Assembly (NCBI GenBank): GCA_947247005.1
Contig: OX365952.1
Span: 5,292,501-5,356,500, forward strand
DNA length: 64,000 nucleotides
Reading direction: 5' to 3'
From: Spisula solida
Lineage: Eukaryota; Mollusca; Bivalvia; Venerida; Mactridae
The notes under the pieces are model-generated. The model was not told where the DNA came from. It saw only the letters and a program-made list of their open reading frames with translations, and made no database searches. This document shows positions 1 to 12,056 of the stretch, in pieces (within the stretch, counting starts at the first letter, position 1; each line of letters begins with the position of its first letter). Position numbers and translations under genes: made by a program.

Positions 1-425
1 GGTCCTCTTGCATAGTTGTTCAAATGGTTCTGGTTAATTTATTAATTAGGTCACAGGAGCTAAAAATAGATTTTAAAAGTGAAAACTTAAAAAATCTTCT
101 TCTCTGAAACCACAGGGCCTACAGCTTTGATATTTTGCATGAAGCTTCATCATGAGATCCTCTACAAAGATTGTTAAAATTTTGCCCCTGGGGTCAAAAC
201 TGCACCCGTCCCGGGGGTCACTTGTTTTGCAATAGAGTTATAGAGAGAAATCTTTGAAAATCTTTTCCTCTGAAACCACAAGACCTACAACTTTGATATT
301 TTGCATGTAACATCATAATTATTGGGGTCCTCTAACAAGATTGTACAAAGTTTACCCCCATGGGGTTAAAATAGCCCCCTACCCCAGTCACTATGTTATT
401 GTAGAAAACTTTGAAAATCTTCTCT
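1..425. repeat. Diverged tandem repeat, about 160-bp unit
   Basis: The phrase CTCTGAAACCACA followed by CTACA and TTTGATATTTTGCATG occurs near 103 and again near 268; a decayed third start (TACCACAATGCAGACTC) lies near 428. Each unit also carries a GGGGTC/CCCC-rich part. I read this as about 2.5 units of a decayed tandem or dispersed repeat. No coding frame is evident. Confidence 0.6.
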
Positions 426-1009
426 TATACCACAATGCAGACTCCCACTGACCTCACCTTTAGATAAGAAATAATGTTGGATATTTCTTTCTTGCTGACA
501 TTAATGACTTTTCAATGAGATATACTAAACCCTGACTCTGGTATCTGAATTCAAACATGTGTAGACCATCTGGTCATTTGTTCAGTCAGTAGGAGAAGTT
601 TATTGTGTGTTCAGCTAGTTAATGGTCAGTTATGTCACCTTACAGTTATGCTAGCATATCAGGTTACATGAGCCTGCCAGGTATTACAAAATATCATGCC
701 CATAAAGTGTATATATTTGCATACAAGTTAGTTGTGTTTTATATTTTTCCACCAAATATATCCCTCAATCTAAGGCTAACCTTAATAAATTCTTTGGTTG
801 GAGTTACTCTATCTACTCACGAAAATCCCAGCAACATATTTGGCCTTCAGGAGACATTTTTTACTTTAATGAGATTATTAAGTGTTCGTAAAAAATAATT
901 AAAAACATTCCCTACTTACCTACCCGCCTAAACATTTCTGTGTAACTCCAAACAAAGAATTTTTTAAGGTCAGCCTGAGATATTTGGGGTAAATTGCTTT
1001 CTACATGTC
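426..1009. other. Unassigned non-coding stretch
   Basis: AT-rich DNA with no recognisable gene. One 88-codon frame (632-898, plus) shows no domain, no protein-like composition and no splice context, so I treat it as chance. Confidence 0.5.
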
Positions 1010-1150
1010 AGCTGTCTGGTACACTAAATGGTTTCAGATCAATAACTCGAGAACAGTTTGGCCTAAGATCATCAAACTTTGCTTTGAGGTTGGTTATCAT
1101 CAATAGATGACCCCTATAATGTTTTTTGAGGTCATTAAATAAACAGATAA
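1010..1150 (+). repeat. Decayed copy of a dispersed repeat (TTTC..TCAATAACTC type)
   Basis: The order of motifs (GGTTTCAGATCAATAACTC, GGCCTA-GATCATCAAACTT, GAGGTTGGT-ATCATC, AGATGACCCCTAT, then GAGGTCAT) matches the element at 19,591-19,975. It lacks that copy's first and last parts. The family has the look of a repeat common in mollusc genomes. Confidence 0.5.
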
Positions 1151-1741
1151 GGTCATTAACCTTAAACATAATTATCATAGAGGCATATCCTACTATTCCG
1201 GAATAATCCGAGAATCAGGATTAGCTGCACTAAAAAAATGAACTTCTATGTAGAAAAAGTTCATTTCTCGACTTAACATCACTCGAATATTACTCAGGTG
1301 AGCGATCCAGGGCCTTCTGGGCCCTCTTGATGTGAATAACGCAGAACGGGAATGTATCCTTTGTACTTTGTATAATGTTAGATATCCTAGAATCGTGAGA
1401 GTTTTCCATCAAAATACGAAATAAGAATCTGATTTACTTAACAAAAGCAACACAATTTAACGAGTGGTTTCTTGTCTATATCGGCTTTCTGTTAAATATT
1501 CGGGAATGTACGGCGAATATGCACAAAGTCTACTACCAACACGCATCTAAAGGACCGATATAACACGGAATGGTGGTGTACATTGATGCCAGGATCTCCG
1601 GTTTATATAAGCCTACCTTTAGAAGATAAAAACACATCAGACAGGTATGACAGCACGAATTCGAACTTATGGTGACAATTAGCGCAAATGACATAAAATA
1701 GAACACAAAAAAGGAAAATCACAGTCTACAAGCACACGTCT
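1151..1741. other. Unassigned non-coding stretch
   Basis: No gene or clear repeat structure recognised between the decayed repeat and the SINE. Confidence 0.45.
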
Positions 1742-2095
1742 GGGTGGCATGGTGGTCGAATAGGTAACGTACTTGACTACTGATCGAGAGGTCCCTGGTT
1801 CGAATCTCCGGGACACTTGGTTATTTCTGAAACGCTTTTCAGTGTTTTCCACCCAACTAGAGATTTACTGGTTGGAAACCCAGGGGTAGTCTCGCGTGTA
1901 TCGGTGCTATACATCGGGTACGTTAAAGAACCAGTGATTCTTTTTGGATCGAGCTAGGGTATCGCACCCAGATTCCCTGTATCGCATATTATGTATCTTC
2001 TACTCGCTGTCCCTTCAGCAACAAACACAGGACCCAATTGGAAATAAATGTTTGCACTTTAATGGGTTATCCTTGACAGAATGGCCTAAATAATT
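1742..2095 (+). mobile_element. tRNA-derived SINE
   Basis: The head is tRNA-like, with an A-box-like segment around 1,754-1,775 (GGTCGAATAGGTAACGTAC) and a clear B box (GGTTCGAATCTCC) near 1,798. A conserved-looking body follows (GTAGTCTCGCGTGTATCGG), then a tail region ending near TAAATAATTACATACATAC. Length and architecture fit a Pol III SINE of the metazoan tRNA-head type. The tandem duplication breaks inside this element: the second copy at 34,491 begins at the same AAAGAACCAGTGA found here near 1,933. Confidence 0.7.
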
Positions 2096-2199
2096 ACATA
2101 CATACACTTACGTCACATTGACAATCAAAAAAGAAACATAACAATTAAAGTCCATGTTTTTTTTCCATTTGACCCAAATTCAGTGTTTTAGATAGACAG

Positions 2200-2715
2200 T
2201 AGGTATAACCTTGCAGCTTCATTCAGCTAGGGCATTCAACACTTTTATTGCTCTGAAACTAGGTATATCGACTGTTTCATTGCTGGAACTAGGACATTCG
2301 ATCTTTTTATAGCTGAGATTAGGTCATTCAGCTTTTCGACTGCTGGAACTGGGGCTTAGCGGTTAAATTAATTTCCTCGTTCAATTATGTGTAGTTCAGC
2401 AGTTTTACTGTTGTAACTAGGTCATTCAGCGTAGGCATTCCACATTTTGGTTGCGATATCTTTTCTACTTGGTTATTCAGCTAGTTATAATTTATTATAC
2501 TTTTCGACAGCTTGGACTTGGGCGGATCTGCGCATGTTTAGTTGTGCTTTGTGTGTTTTTAATGTTTTCTGTGCTCGGCTGGTTAAGTTGAGTGCTGCCT
2601 TCCCTGTCTGACTTAATATAATCTTTTTGGGCCGAGTAATTGAGGTATGTGATGCTTTTATGTTTTCTGTGCTCGGCTGGTTAAACTGAGTGCTGCCTTC
2701 CATGTCCTATTTCGT
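2200..2715 (+). repeat. Dispersed repeat with CTCGGCTGGTTAAGTTGAG end
   Basis: The segment has repeated phrases of the type AACTAGG-CATTC-GC-TTTT. It ends with a module TTTTCTGTGCTCGGCTGGTT plus GTGCTGCCTTCC, present twice here (about 2,563-2,608 and 2,661-2,706). The same module occurs in unit 2 (about 35,010-35,060) and in inverted orientation near 28,806, 34,118, 37,146 and 38,645. I infer a dispersed repeat family whose class I cannot name. Confidence 0.55.
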
Positions 2716-5700
2716 ATGATCTTGTTTGATACATGATTTTCTAGGGTTCTCAACAAAATGAAAGATCTAATTAGAATACAAATCGGACTTGGAAGGAGTG
2801 GGTACATAAACGCACAAACAAGAACTTTATCCAAAACTTTCTCGCAGTTTTCTTTGAAATATAATTGTTACCAAAGTAATATAACTAAAATTTCATAGTT
2901 TTATTTTGTTAATCAATATGCTCATTGGGTGACCTATGTAAACAAATACGAACATTTCATTTCATATAAAACCGATACCAAATTAGCGTCGATACACAAA
3001 ATTACTTGAGATTACTGTGGTAAGAGTTTATGAGGTGAACTAGTGTTTTGGTAACTTAAAAGGTAAGCACTATTTTAATGCCATTAACGTAATTTAAAGT
3101 GAAATTCGAATGGCTTTTGATTATCTTTATGAACAAAACACAACGCAGCATTTTGATATTATATACCTGTCGTGCTAGTTTAAGCAACAAACGTTACAGT
3201 GCACTTTAGTCAACAATTAATATGTTTTGTGCTAGACGTTAACAATTGCATCTCCATGATTCAAGAAGCTATATATTGTTTTTTTATATAAGATATACGC
3301 GGAAAAGAGGTGTTAAGTAAATAAACTACCAGTGAAAGAAACTAGGAAATATTTAGCCTCGAAAACATGTCATAAATCGAACGAAACCATATCTGTCTGG
3401 TACATTCATAAATATATTAATGACACTCAATGAAAAGAATGAATTGTACTTTTCAGCAGATACAATTTAGGGCCGTATCGAGAGAAAACAAGCACCGCGG
3501 CCAATATTTTCTTGGATATATTTGAGGCGTTTGTTTTGTTTATAAACATGCTCATTTTGATAATTTCTCAACTGTTCAGAGAGTCAAGGGCCTCGGTGTG
3601 GCTTCAGGCCTGATTTCTGTAAATACGTATGAATTTCATGAAATATTTTCCCGACAAGCTTGTGCATCAAACGTAAGCAACACTTGCACAATGTTTCCAG
3701 GGGAAAAAGGTGTAATTAATATTCGCCGTATGTGATGTGTACTTGTAGTTTCCGTTACGACCATCTCTCACATTGCGTGTGTGTCATACAAAGTGGCTCT
3801 AAGACAGAATGAATACCACATAGGATAAGCCATTGGTTCATTATGCTGTCACTACATCTTGCATATTCGTAGTTCGTGCTTCCGATTAATGATTAGGAGT
3901 CATTGTAGTATGAATACACTGCGTGCGTGTTGTTGACGTCATGGGAAATGGGATGACTAATATTTGACATGCCATTGTATGTGTGTTGTGTTTTTTACCT
4001 TTGTTTTGTAAGTCCATTTAGATACAGTTCAACGACATCACCATTATCACAAGTTTCTTATGTTAATTTACCTTTTTATTTATAATCTCCTTACTGTATA
4101 TGTTTGAAGCGTCATAGTTAATATGTCGGGCGTCAGTACGCCCAGCATAATTATAATCATACTATTATAATGCAAAAACTCTTTAAAATATTGATTGGTA
4201 TTCATGCCCAGGCATCGGGTACACAAAGGATAGACCTCATGCGGCCTCTGGATGACTTGTGACACATGTATTAGAAACGTGAAGTAGTTCTTCTGTGATG
4301 TTGGTTACGGTTATTTCTTCCACATGTTGGGAAGAGCAAGTTAGAAATTAGTAGAATCTACCAAACAGTCAATAATTTCATGCAAACCGGTCAGGTCAAC
4401 TACCGCCATATACTTAAACAGATATATCCACGATTGTTTTATTCACAAGCAGTTCGAGAGGTTAAATGTTTGTTAAGTTCAAACCTCTAAACAATCTACT
4501 CTCTGTGCTTTCGCGAAATATCTGAGTTTTCCATTTGACTAAGAATGGTTGACTACGGTATGAAATTTGTTTTTACTTATATCAACCTCACAAAAGCGAA
4601 TTAAAGACGGCATAAATAGAATCTTAAATGGTTTATGATTTGATTTGACATGCTGACAGGTCACTCTGCGAGATGAATTTATTCAAAAACTATATTTAGC
4701 CTGAAATATCATCAAATGAAGACGCGAGAACGTTTGAACTAAAGAAACTATTTTATGCCGACATTAGCACATGACGTCCTTTCTAACAATGGTGTTATGG
4801 TAATGCTGTCAGGCATATTGTGTTATAATGAATTGGAGTAAATTCCTACATTGTAATGATTAAAGATGTCGGAGTGAGTGGTGCGAAACTAACATCGTCT
4901 TAATTATGCGAATGTACTGAGAATGTTCTAATTAATCTAGTATATAGAAAATTAACGACTTGTTTACTTGCTTACACATTTGATGGGTCCAATTGACACA
5001 TGTGAAAGTAAGACTTTGTTAATACATTTTTTTTGTATTCAGTTTGTTTTTGTTAGGTAATGTTTAACTTTGTCCTTATTACTTGTACTGCGTATCAGTT
5101 ATGTTATGTGCCTACTACTGAGTGCTTTTCTGTTTCTGCTGAATGCTGCATTCACAGTCCGGGTTTTTACTATCTCTATAATCTGCTTTCTTGGTAAGAT
5201 CCGATAATAATGTAATATCATAAACACGACAGAGAGTCAAACACTTGGTTGACCTATTTACGATATCTCGGCTTTTAGCCCTTTACTCGTGTTTCCGTAC
5301 ACTACAATTTAGTTTTTTCCTCTTTGTTACCCCACAAAAAGACAAATATCCTGTATAACACTATATCATAATGACAATAGGATTGCCTTATGTCTAAATT
5401 TCATATAATGCAAAGAAACTCGAGTAATTATTCTAGGCTAACATTTTTTCCATCTTTTGTTTTCCGTTCGTTTGGCATAATTTCTTCCAATGATGAGACA
5501 GATTCAATGAATATAGTGACAAAATCTATATCCTCGGAATACACATCAGGCCTATGCTTCGTGTTATTCTAGCACGCAACATCGCCGTTTAGATTGCCTC
5601 AAATAAGGAAATGATATTTCTGATATAGAATAAAAGTAATCAAGAAAAGTTTACTAGAGGACGATATCATTATAAGAAAAAACACAAAAATAAGAGTAAA

Positions 5701-6290
5701 TATCCCTGTGACAAAACACGTGCAGTTTTGACCTTAAAAATTCGATATCATGTAAGAAGATAAAAACATAGGAAGTTCGACGGCAATATCCGACCGAATT
5801 AGAAGAACACGAAATGCACAGAAAGAATGGTTTACAAGTACAAGTCACAAAGACAAACATAAAATAAACAATAGATTAGAAAACCCTTTAGCTTTATGTT
5901 TAAATGAATTATTCAAGGCAGTATTGACCCAGCTTACAAAATAGCGTAGCATATTTATGAAAATTGGTGTTCACTTTACTGTTGTTTTTGCCTTCATGAG
6001 ACAAGGAAGTCAGTACTCAACTGAAACACAGAAAGCCGAGCACAGAAAACTGCACATATTACAATTACTAAGTCCCAGCAGTCAAAAAGAAATACATGTT
6101 TACAAGCGGCAAATTAAAATGTCTGCCGATAACGAATAGTTTCTGCAAACCATTACACGGTGTGTGATGTACGTGCTTGACAGACATTTGTTAGAATTTT
6201 TAAAAGCAGCATAAACCCATCACTTAATATAATTTTAAAACACCGGAAACTTGTTTCCTGGACATAATAGCTGACAAATGAGTATTTACG
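2716..6290. other. Non-coding upstream stretch of unit 1
   Basis: AT-rich sequence paired patchily with 35,060-38,960. A perfect TGACGTCA lies at 3,934-3,941. The 3,540-4,190 part does not align with unit 2 (35,730-36,590), where a fold-back element sits. Short frames such as 5,390-5,572 have partners in unit 2, but the differences look neutral and there is a 1-bp shift at the start. I support no gene here. Confidence 0.5.
3934..3941. promoter_or_regulatory. Perfect CRE palindrome
   Basis: TGACGTCA, the full CREB/ATF-type palindrome. No nearby gene is identified, so function is not implied. It is one of at least eight such octamers in the window. Confidence 0.3.
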
Positions 6291-6603
6291 AAATACAGTA
6301 GAACTTCGATGCCTCGAACACCCTAGATGCCTCGAACTGGTTCTTCGGTCCCGGCAAATGCCCTTATATATTCATATGGTAAAACAGTAGATGACTCGAA
6401 CAGTATCTAGGTCGAACATTCGAACGGATTGGATGGTCCCTTGCTATGATTTACCCGTTGATGAGTCGCACACAACAAGTTTTCGCACCTTTCATTAACT
6501 GTTGAAATCGATTGTTCGACTGCGGGTAGTCGGCGTCATCGTGTGATAATTACTGTACCTAACAATTGTTGGTTTTCGACTGCACTGTATGTATAGGTTA
6601 TAG

Positions 6604-6689
6604 ATCATATATTAGAATTATAAACCAATTAAGTGCAAGGGAGCGAAGCGACCGCAGCCCTTAATTGGTTTATAATTCTAATATGTGAT
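6604..6689. repeat. Long hairpin with GCGAAGC loop
   Basis: 30-nt arms (6,604-6,633 and 6,660-6,689) pair with about one mismatch around a 26-nt loop that contains GCGAAGC at 6,643-6,649. It sits inside the Tigger-like element. Confidence 0.8.
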
Positions 6690-6808
6690 TTATAACCGGC
6701 TTATAGCTTACCCGCCTACTTTTTGGTGTCATTTCCAATGCTTTTGTTTTCAAACAATAACATGCCCATTGATGGAGTAATGAGGGTAAATTAAGGCAAG
6801 ATTGTATG

Positions 6809-7780
6809 TACGAGGGATGATCAACAAATATGCGGGAAAATGCTTTGAAATCTTTATAACGTGACCAATATTTTAAATAATTAGTCATATAAAAGATTGA
6901 CGTATTACAAATACACAATGTACATAACTATAAAACATTAAACTCGAGGTAATATTTGGTCGAAAAAACATTGAAACTGTAACGTAACTATTGTTACACT
7001 GGCCCAATGTCATCGCGACGTTGTTACATATAACAGTGTACATACTCATTTGTTGCACAATTCATAATGTAGACTGCAGTCAACAATTCTCAAAAATAGC
7101 TGTACAACTAGATATACTTCATAGACATGTAAACTGAAAGTCATTGTTTTCTTTCCAACTTGCATGTAAATTATAAGAATTAGCTATTTGAGATCAATAG
7201 TATTGACGACGTGATTAGTTATTGACATTGTATAGCCCATTTGCATGTCGGCATTGATTTCACACGGCTACATATGATAGCATATTTATACCAAACATAC
7301 ACCTGTTTTGTATGACATTGCATAGTCGTTGCATTGTGCAATATTGCCATTAGTATGTTATGAGGTTTCAATCGCAACAAGACAGTCACTTCATCGCCGA
7401 TTTCTGTATTGTACTCATTTTCTGACAACGACTTTGAAGCAAATAGTTCTAAAACGGAATTTTGACATTAAAACTTGTTTTTGAAATCATGAATGTAATA
7501 TTATATCATTACATAATACATATTCATAACGCACCCTTTAGAATATTATAAACGCACCAATTATACGTCACCGTTTGCTACGTTCAACGTTGGAAAATAT
7601 CAACATTTGGGCCGCATAACGTCGAGTGCTGTTGCCATAGGAAACCGCATTCGTTCTGACTTTGGTTTATATTGATGATCAGCGGTGAATCAACTTGAAA
7701 TACATCTTCATGTATAGAAAATGTCATCCAATTACAATGAAAAGGGATTTTTTGCTTGTATTTGTTGATCAGCCCCCGTA
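6809..7780. mobile_element. Nested TIR element, TACGAGGG type
   Basis: Left end TACGAGGGATGATCAACAAA; right end reverse-complemented reads TACGGGGGCTGATCAACAAA. That gives about 21 bp of TIR with a few mismatches and TA at both borders. About 970 bp, inserted within the Tigger-like element. No transposase is recognisable. The TIR style and TA target suit a Tc1/mariner-related non-autonomous element. Confidence 0.65.
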
Positions 7781-8566
7781 TATAAGCTAGTAATTACTGA
7801 TATAGGAATAACAGTACAATTTTAGAGGGAAGGCGGGTCTAGTTTTCCATATATGGAAACAGCCAAATTGTCCTAATAAATGGATTTACTTCATGAACCA
7901 CTTACTAGTTATTCTGCCCATTGCACAAATAAATGGATTAGAGGTCCAACAATCTGTAAATCCCTGGCTTTTGATTGGACAAAGAAGTAGGGTAAACTAT
8001 AAAACGAGTTTGTTAACACTTACACATCCATTAAATAACATAACACAACATAAATAGTGATCGAAAACCGCCCAGGAAAATTTAACGTAATTATGTTTCG
8101 TAAATAAAAGTCAGAAACAACAATAAATAGGAATAAAGTGTGTAAGAAGAATACGTTACCTTTCCATTTATTTATTTGTAGTCGAAATGACATTTGACAT
8201 GACAATATTCTGTGGGTCGCTGATTTATACTCATACATATACTCTTTAACAGAAAACCTAACACATGTGAACACACGACGAGCTTGTCGGGGATAGATTA
8301 GATTTCATGTCAAATTTGTCTAACTACATTGTATATTCTTTCATTATTGTTATGAATAATATTACAAAAAAATAATAAAATATAATCTGTACCTATATTA
8401 GTTATACACATTAATTTTGCAAATACACCACTATTTGTACGTGTACACGTTCCGACATCAGTTCATACCCATGCATATTCTTGAATACCATAGATGCCTC
8501 GAACAGGTAGATGGCTCGAACTATTTCCCCTGTCCGAAGGTAGTTCGAGGCATCGAAGTTCTACTG

Positions 8567-9581
8567 TACTATAATTCACTGACTTAGTCTAGTCAACTAT
8601 CCAAGTGACAGTCACATAACGTACCATTCCTTTCCCCAAAAATGATACTTTAAGCAAGCCAATACTCGGATACATATACTGATCCCTTGATATATTGGCT
8701 CCCGCAGAAGGAGCATGCAGGACTTAAACCTAAAAAATAGCAGTAAGATAAATAAAGTATATAAAGTTGTTTAAAACTCGTAAATCTAAATATAAAATAA
8801 ACTGAAATAGGAAAAGTAACATACAAATTAACAAGCCATTGTGTTATATCTTGCAAGTCAACAAAACAAGTTAACAAACATTTGCGTTTTCCGAAATACC
8901 GAGAACAAATATATATAACCGTTTGTTCGCAGCCGCACTAATACAATATTCTCAGAGGTCGACTCTTAAAACATTATTTGAACAAGCATGTAGCATTACA
9001 GAAAAAAATTCACAGGGGACAAAATCGTCAACATAAAACAAACACGGTAAATTGGCACGGCTGTTTCAAGAATCAAGTCGTCTACATTCTCAGAAAAATC
9101 AATTGTGATATGTAAATAAAGTAAACGCGACTGTATTTAATATGACGTTGTAATGCAGCAATATTTGTGTGTTTGTATAATGTAGTTACATGCATATATG
9201 ATTGTATATACGTCGTTATATTACTGAGACAGTTGCTTTTTCAGAAAATTTACTTTTCTTTGCGAGGAAATGGGCTAAAATCTTTTGATAGATGTCAGCC
9301 GGTTACGTTGGACTCTTTGAACAGCTTCTAATAAAACTTTCCTTAATCAACAGTTCAACCGTTTGTCCGCGTTTTTCGATGCCATATGTGCCATTTGACA
9401 TATTTCTCATATGCGTCCATGCAAGTACAAAAGGTGTTCATATTTCGGCCGAAAAAAACGGATTAATGTGAATAACGCTTAATATTTTTACAATATTCTT
9501 ATATTCTTTTTGATGTTCGTTTAAGATTATTCACCAGTCTTTTGATCAAGTTGTTCAACATATCAACAACAAACGTAGCAT
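8567..9581. other. Unassigned non-coding stretch
   Basis: Pairs with about 38,970-39,810 of unit 2. No gene recognised; short minus-strand frames here show no protein features. Confidence 0.45.
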
Positions 9582-9667
9582 ACTCGGGAACGAACCCATG
9601 CAGGTAACGTACCTGTGCATTTTGATGACAGTTAATCGTTCTACCAACTGAGCTATTTAATCTGGCA
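9582..9667 (-). repeat. tRNA-like Pol III promoter remnant
   Basis: Read on the minus strand there is an A box TAGCTCAGTTGGTAGA and a B box GGGTTCGTTCCCG with a long palindromic insert (CAGGTACGTTACCTG) between them. The spacing is too long and the arms too poor for an ordinary tRNA, so a tRNA-derived SINE head or tRNA pseudogene is more likely. The paralogue is at 39,812-39,897, so it predates the duplication. Confidence 0.55.
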
Positions 9668-11054
9668 GGTAGAATGCGAAATATAAAGATGAAATCAAAC
9701 AACACAACCGTTCACTCATCACAGTACCTTCCATATTAGTTATATCGCTATCTATGAAGTCGTTTTTGTCATCGGAGGCATTATGATGTTATCAATACCA
9801 TATACTCTTTATTGCGAAATGAAATTAGCAATGTAAATCGTAGGAAAGGGAAACAACTGCGAAATCACGATTGTCGTTATTTCAAGCTTATTAAGCGAGA
9901 CCATTACGTATGAAACGTACGGAAAAATCAGGATGTCTAGTTGTTCTACGTGTTTTATTTTGAAGTCGATGCTAATTTTACAAGCCTTTAATGACCATGA
10001 CCTACTTCCTGATCTGATAACGAGTACCTATTTAATGAACTAGATACTAACTTAATGTTAGATCGGATAGGATCATCTTACATATAAGTATGTTCGTACT
10101 CCTCCGGTGATCACACGGTGATTCAACCCTAGAGAAAAAAACCGAACAGAACAGTAAATTGAATCTGGTGTCTTTGCTTGTCTTGAATAAACGGTCTGTC
10201 ATTGTCATCTTGTCAGCGAGTGCGGTGAATGTTACTGTCTTTTTTTCTCAAACCAGTATAGCCTGTCATTAAAGTTTGTCCTACTTATTGATCATCCTTG
10301 ACGCGCGTCAAATGTATTTTTTCTGTATGTAGTTTCTCTTTGTCTATCCTACATTACTTGTACTTGTATGTACACTCATTGGATCTTCATCTATCTACAT
10401 TATTCTGCTAGGTGACATGCCCATTTACGTTGTTGTTTCTTTGTGTAACATAATACCACTGCTTCTATTGAAATTGCGATGAGGGACTGAACGCAGAAAC
10501 TAGGTCATTTAGTAGTTTGACAGCTTGGATTTGGACTTACAGCGGTTATGTAGATTTTCTCGTTCAGTTGTTTGTTGCGCATGGTTTCGTGTAATTTTGG
10601 TTTTTTTATTATCTTTATGCAGATAATCGATTAATAAATTTTGTTCTACTCAATTACCTATCAACTCATCTATAGTGTATGTTTTATTTCACAGTTGTTT
10701 CATTGTTTTGTAACGTCATTTTTTTTTATCTACGATGGCTTGATTACAGCCAATATGTTTTTTTAAATTCGAACATTGCTAAAAAACAATGGAAAGTATC
10801 TCTTAATCCATTGTACAATACGAAAGATATTTGTTAGAAACAATACTTTGCATGAATAAACATGTTTAGTACACCCTGCGCAAGAAAAGCCGTCCAATAT
10901 GGGCGTAATGGTTTTTGTATCATTTGTGTATGAAATGTAACCGACAATAATGAAATTAAGTTAATTGTAGATAATTTTGTTTCCATAAAACGTACATGTT
11001 CATGTAGAGAAGTAAACGGCCAATGATACATGATATACTGTACATACACCTGTA
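9668..11054. other. Non-coding stretch upstream of the receptor
   Basis: Pairs with 40,190-41,647. Near 10,495-10,580 it repeats phrases of the 2,200-2,715 family (AACTAGGTCATTTAG, TTGACAGCTTGGA). A 122-codon minus frame (10,834-11,202) is broken in the paralogue and has no recognisable domain; rejected as a gene. Confidence 0.45.
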
Positions 11055-11167
11055 CAGTCAAACCTGTCTGAAAGGACCATTCATTGGAACAGCAAAAATG
11101 TGGAATCAATTTTGTTGACTGGTGGTTTCTCTTTACAGGTTCAATAAAATTGACAATGGTTTGACAG
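11055..11167. mobile_element. Short MITE, CAGTCAAACC ends
   Basis: Starts CAGTCAAACCTGTCTGAAAG and ends with a decayed inverse (GGTTTGACAG). The unit 2 copy (41,648-41,751) has a better right end, GGTTTGACTG. The ends resemble Tigger/pogo TIRs. Present in both units, so older than the duplication. Confidence 0.5.
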
Positions 11168-11304
11168 GAAATGAAAGTGGTGGTACTTTTTGTGTTTGAC
11201 ATCTTTTATAATATTGGTCTTTGTTTGCAGGTGATCTTTAACATAATTTTGACTGTGTTTGCGCATCTTTTTATACATGTACATTAACGTTAACTGTCTA
11301 TTTC

Positions 11305-11306
11305 AG
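11305..11306 (+). other. Candidate splice acceptor of a 5' UTR exon
   Basis: TTAACTGTCTATTTCAG is followed by ATCTGACGTG, a good acceptor context about 750 bp before the receptor start codon. The tract and AG are kept in unit 2 (AG at 41,885-41,886). I infer that the receptor's final exon could start here with a non-coding leader; no upstream donor was identified. Confidence 0.3.
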
Positions 11307-11370
11307 ATCTGACGTGTGTCGCAAGATGATGTTACAGTCACAACGGGCGTATTGAGGATCATTGTCAGTG

Positions 11371-11636
11371 CTTCTATAAGGTTGTACTACAAGTTCCCCA
11401 TCAACGTTAAGTCCAACGAGGGGCTTCTATGAGTGTGTACTGCACATTTCTGTTCAATTCAAGTGCAACAAGGGATTTCTGTTAGCATGTAGTACCAGTT
11501 TGCTACCAAATCTAAGTGCAATAAGGGACTTCTATGAGCGTGTACTACCTGTTTGCTACCAAATCTAAGTGCAACAAGGGACTTCTATGAGCGTGTAGTA
11601 CTTGTTCTCTATCAAAGATAAGTGCAAAATGGGTAA
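11371..11636 (+). repeat. 53-bp tandem repeat upstream of the receptor, 5 units
   Basis: Units begin CTTCTATGAGCGTGTACTAC near 11,371, 11,425, 11,477, 11,530 and 11,582, each with TTTGCTACCAAATCTAAGTG or a variant. Unit 2 has only two units (about 41,929-42,033). The array would lie in the 5' UTR if the acceptor at 11,306 is used. Confidence 0.75.
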
Positions 11637-12056
11637 TACTTACGTCAACTGATGATCTGAGATATTAGAGCTTGGAGTGATTGTTTTACTTTTTCACATT
11701 TTGCGACAGTTTCTATTTCCTTGACTTCATTATTAACAGTGTGCGTATTTGAGGTGTCAACGAGAAAGCTTTATATCTTCACTATAATGTACGTGTCCGG
11801 TTCCGCTGAACATCTTAAATTACTTTAGGCGTTCAGTGTGATATCCTTTGGCTTAATTTGTCTCAATTCCATTGTGATTTTGACGACCGTTTCGAGACAA
11901 TAACGTGGGTTGTCAACTATCTCGATAGGCGTAACTTTATTATAGACACCGGTTCGCCTAAAGAGTGATTTCGACGAACAACATGATTGCACGGCGACAA
12001 CGCAGCTTCAAAGCGTAATTGCGCTATTACCGGAAGGAGGAAAGAAATCTCGTCAA

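Larger units (their letters stand above)
6296..8566. mobile_element. Tigger/pogo-like non-autonomous TIR element
   Basis: Inverted ends begin CAGTAGAACTTCGATGCCTC on the left and, reverse-complemented, read the same on the right, flanked by TA on both sides (6,294-6,295 and 8,567-8,568). The CAGTAGAACTTCGA start is typical of pogo/Tigger TIRs. Unit 2 near 38,965 has the unfilled site with a single TA, so the insertion followed the duplication or the element was lost there. Subterminal GATGCCTCGAAC motifs recur inside both ends. About 2.27 kb long with no transposase frame seen. It carries a nested TIR element (6,809-7,780) and a hairpin (6,604-6,689). Confidence 0.8.

Noticed and set aside
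5390..5572. 60-codon frame with a similar frame in unit 2 (38,300-38,460)
   Set aside because: The two differ by a 1-bp indel near the start, and most base differences change the amino acid, as in neutral DNA; similarity is explained by the duplication.
9582..9667. True tRNA gene on the minus strand
   Set aside because: A and B boxes are present but the spacing is too long and no standard acceptor and anticodon stems form; better read as a SINE head or pseudogene.
10834..11202. 122-codon minus-strand frame upstream of the receptor
   Set aside because: Broken by indels in unit 2, covers a MITE, and has no recognisable domain.
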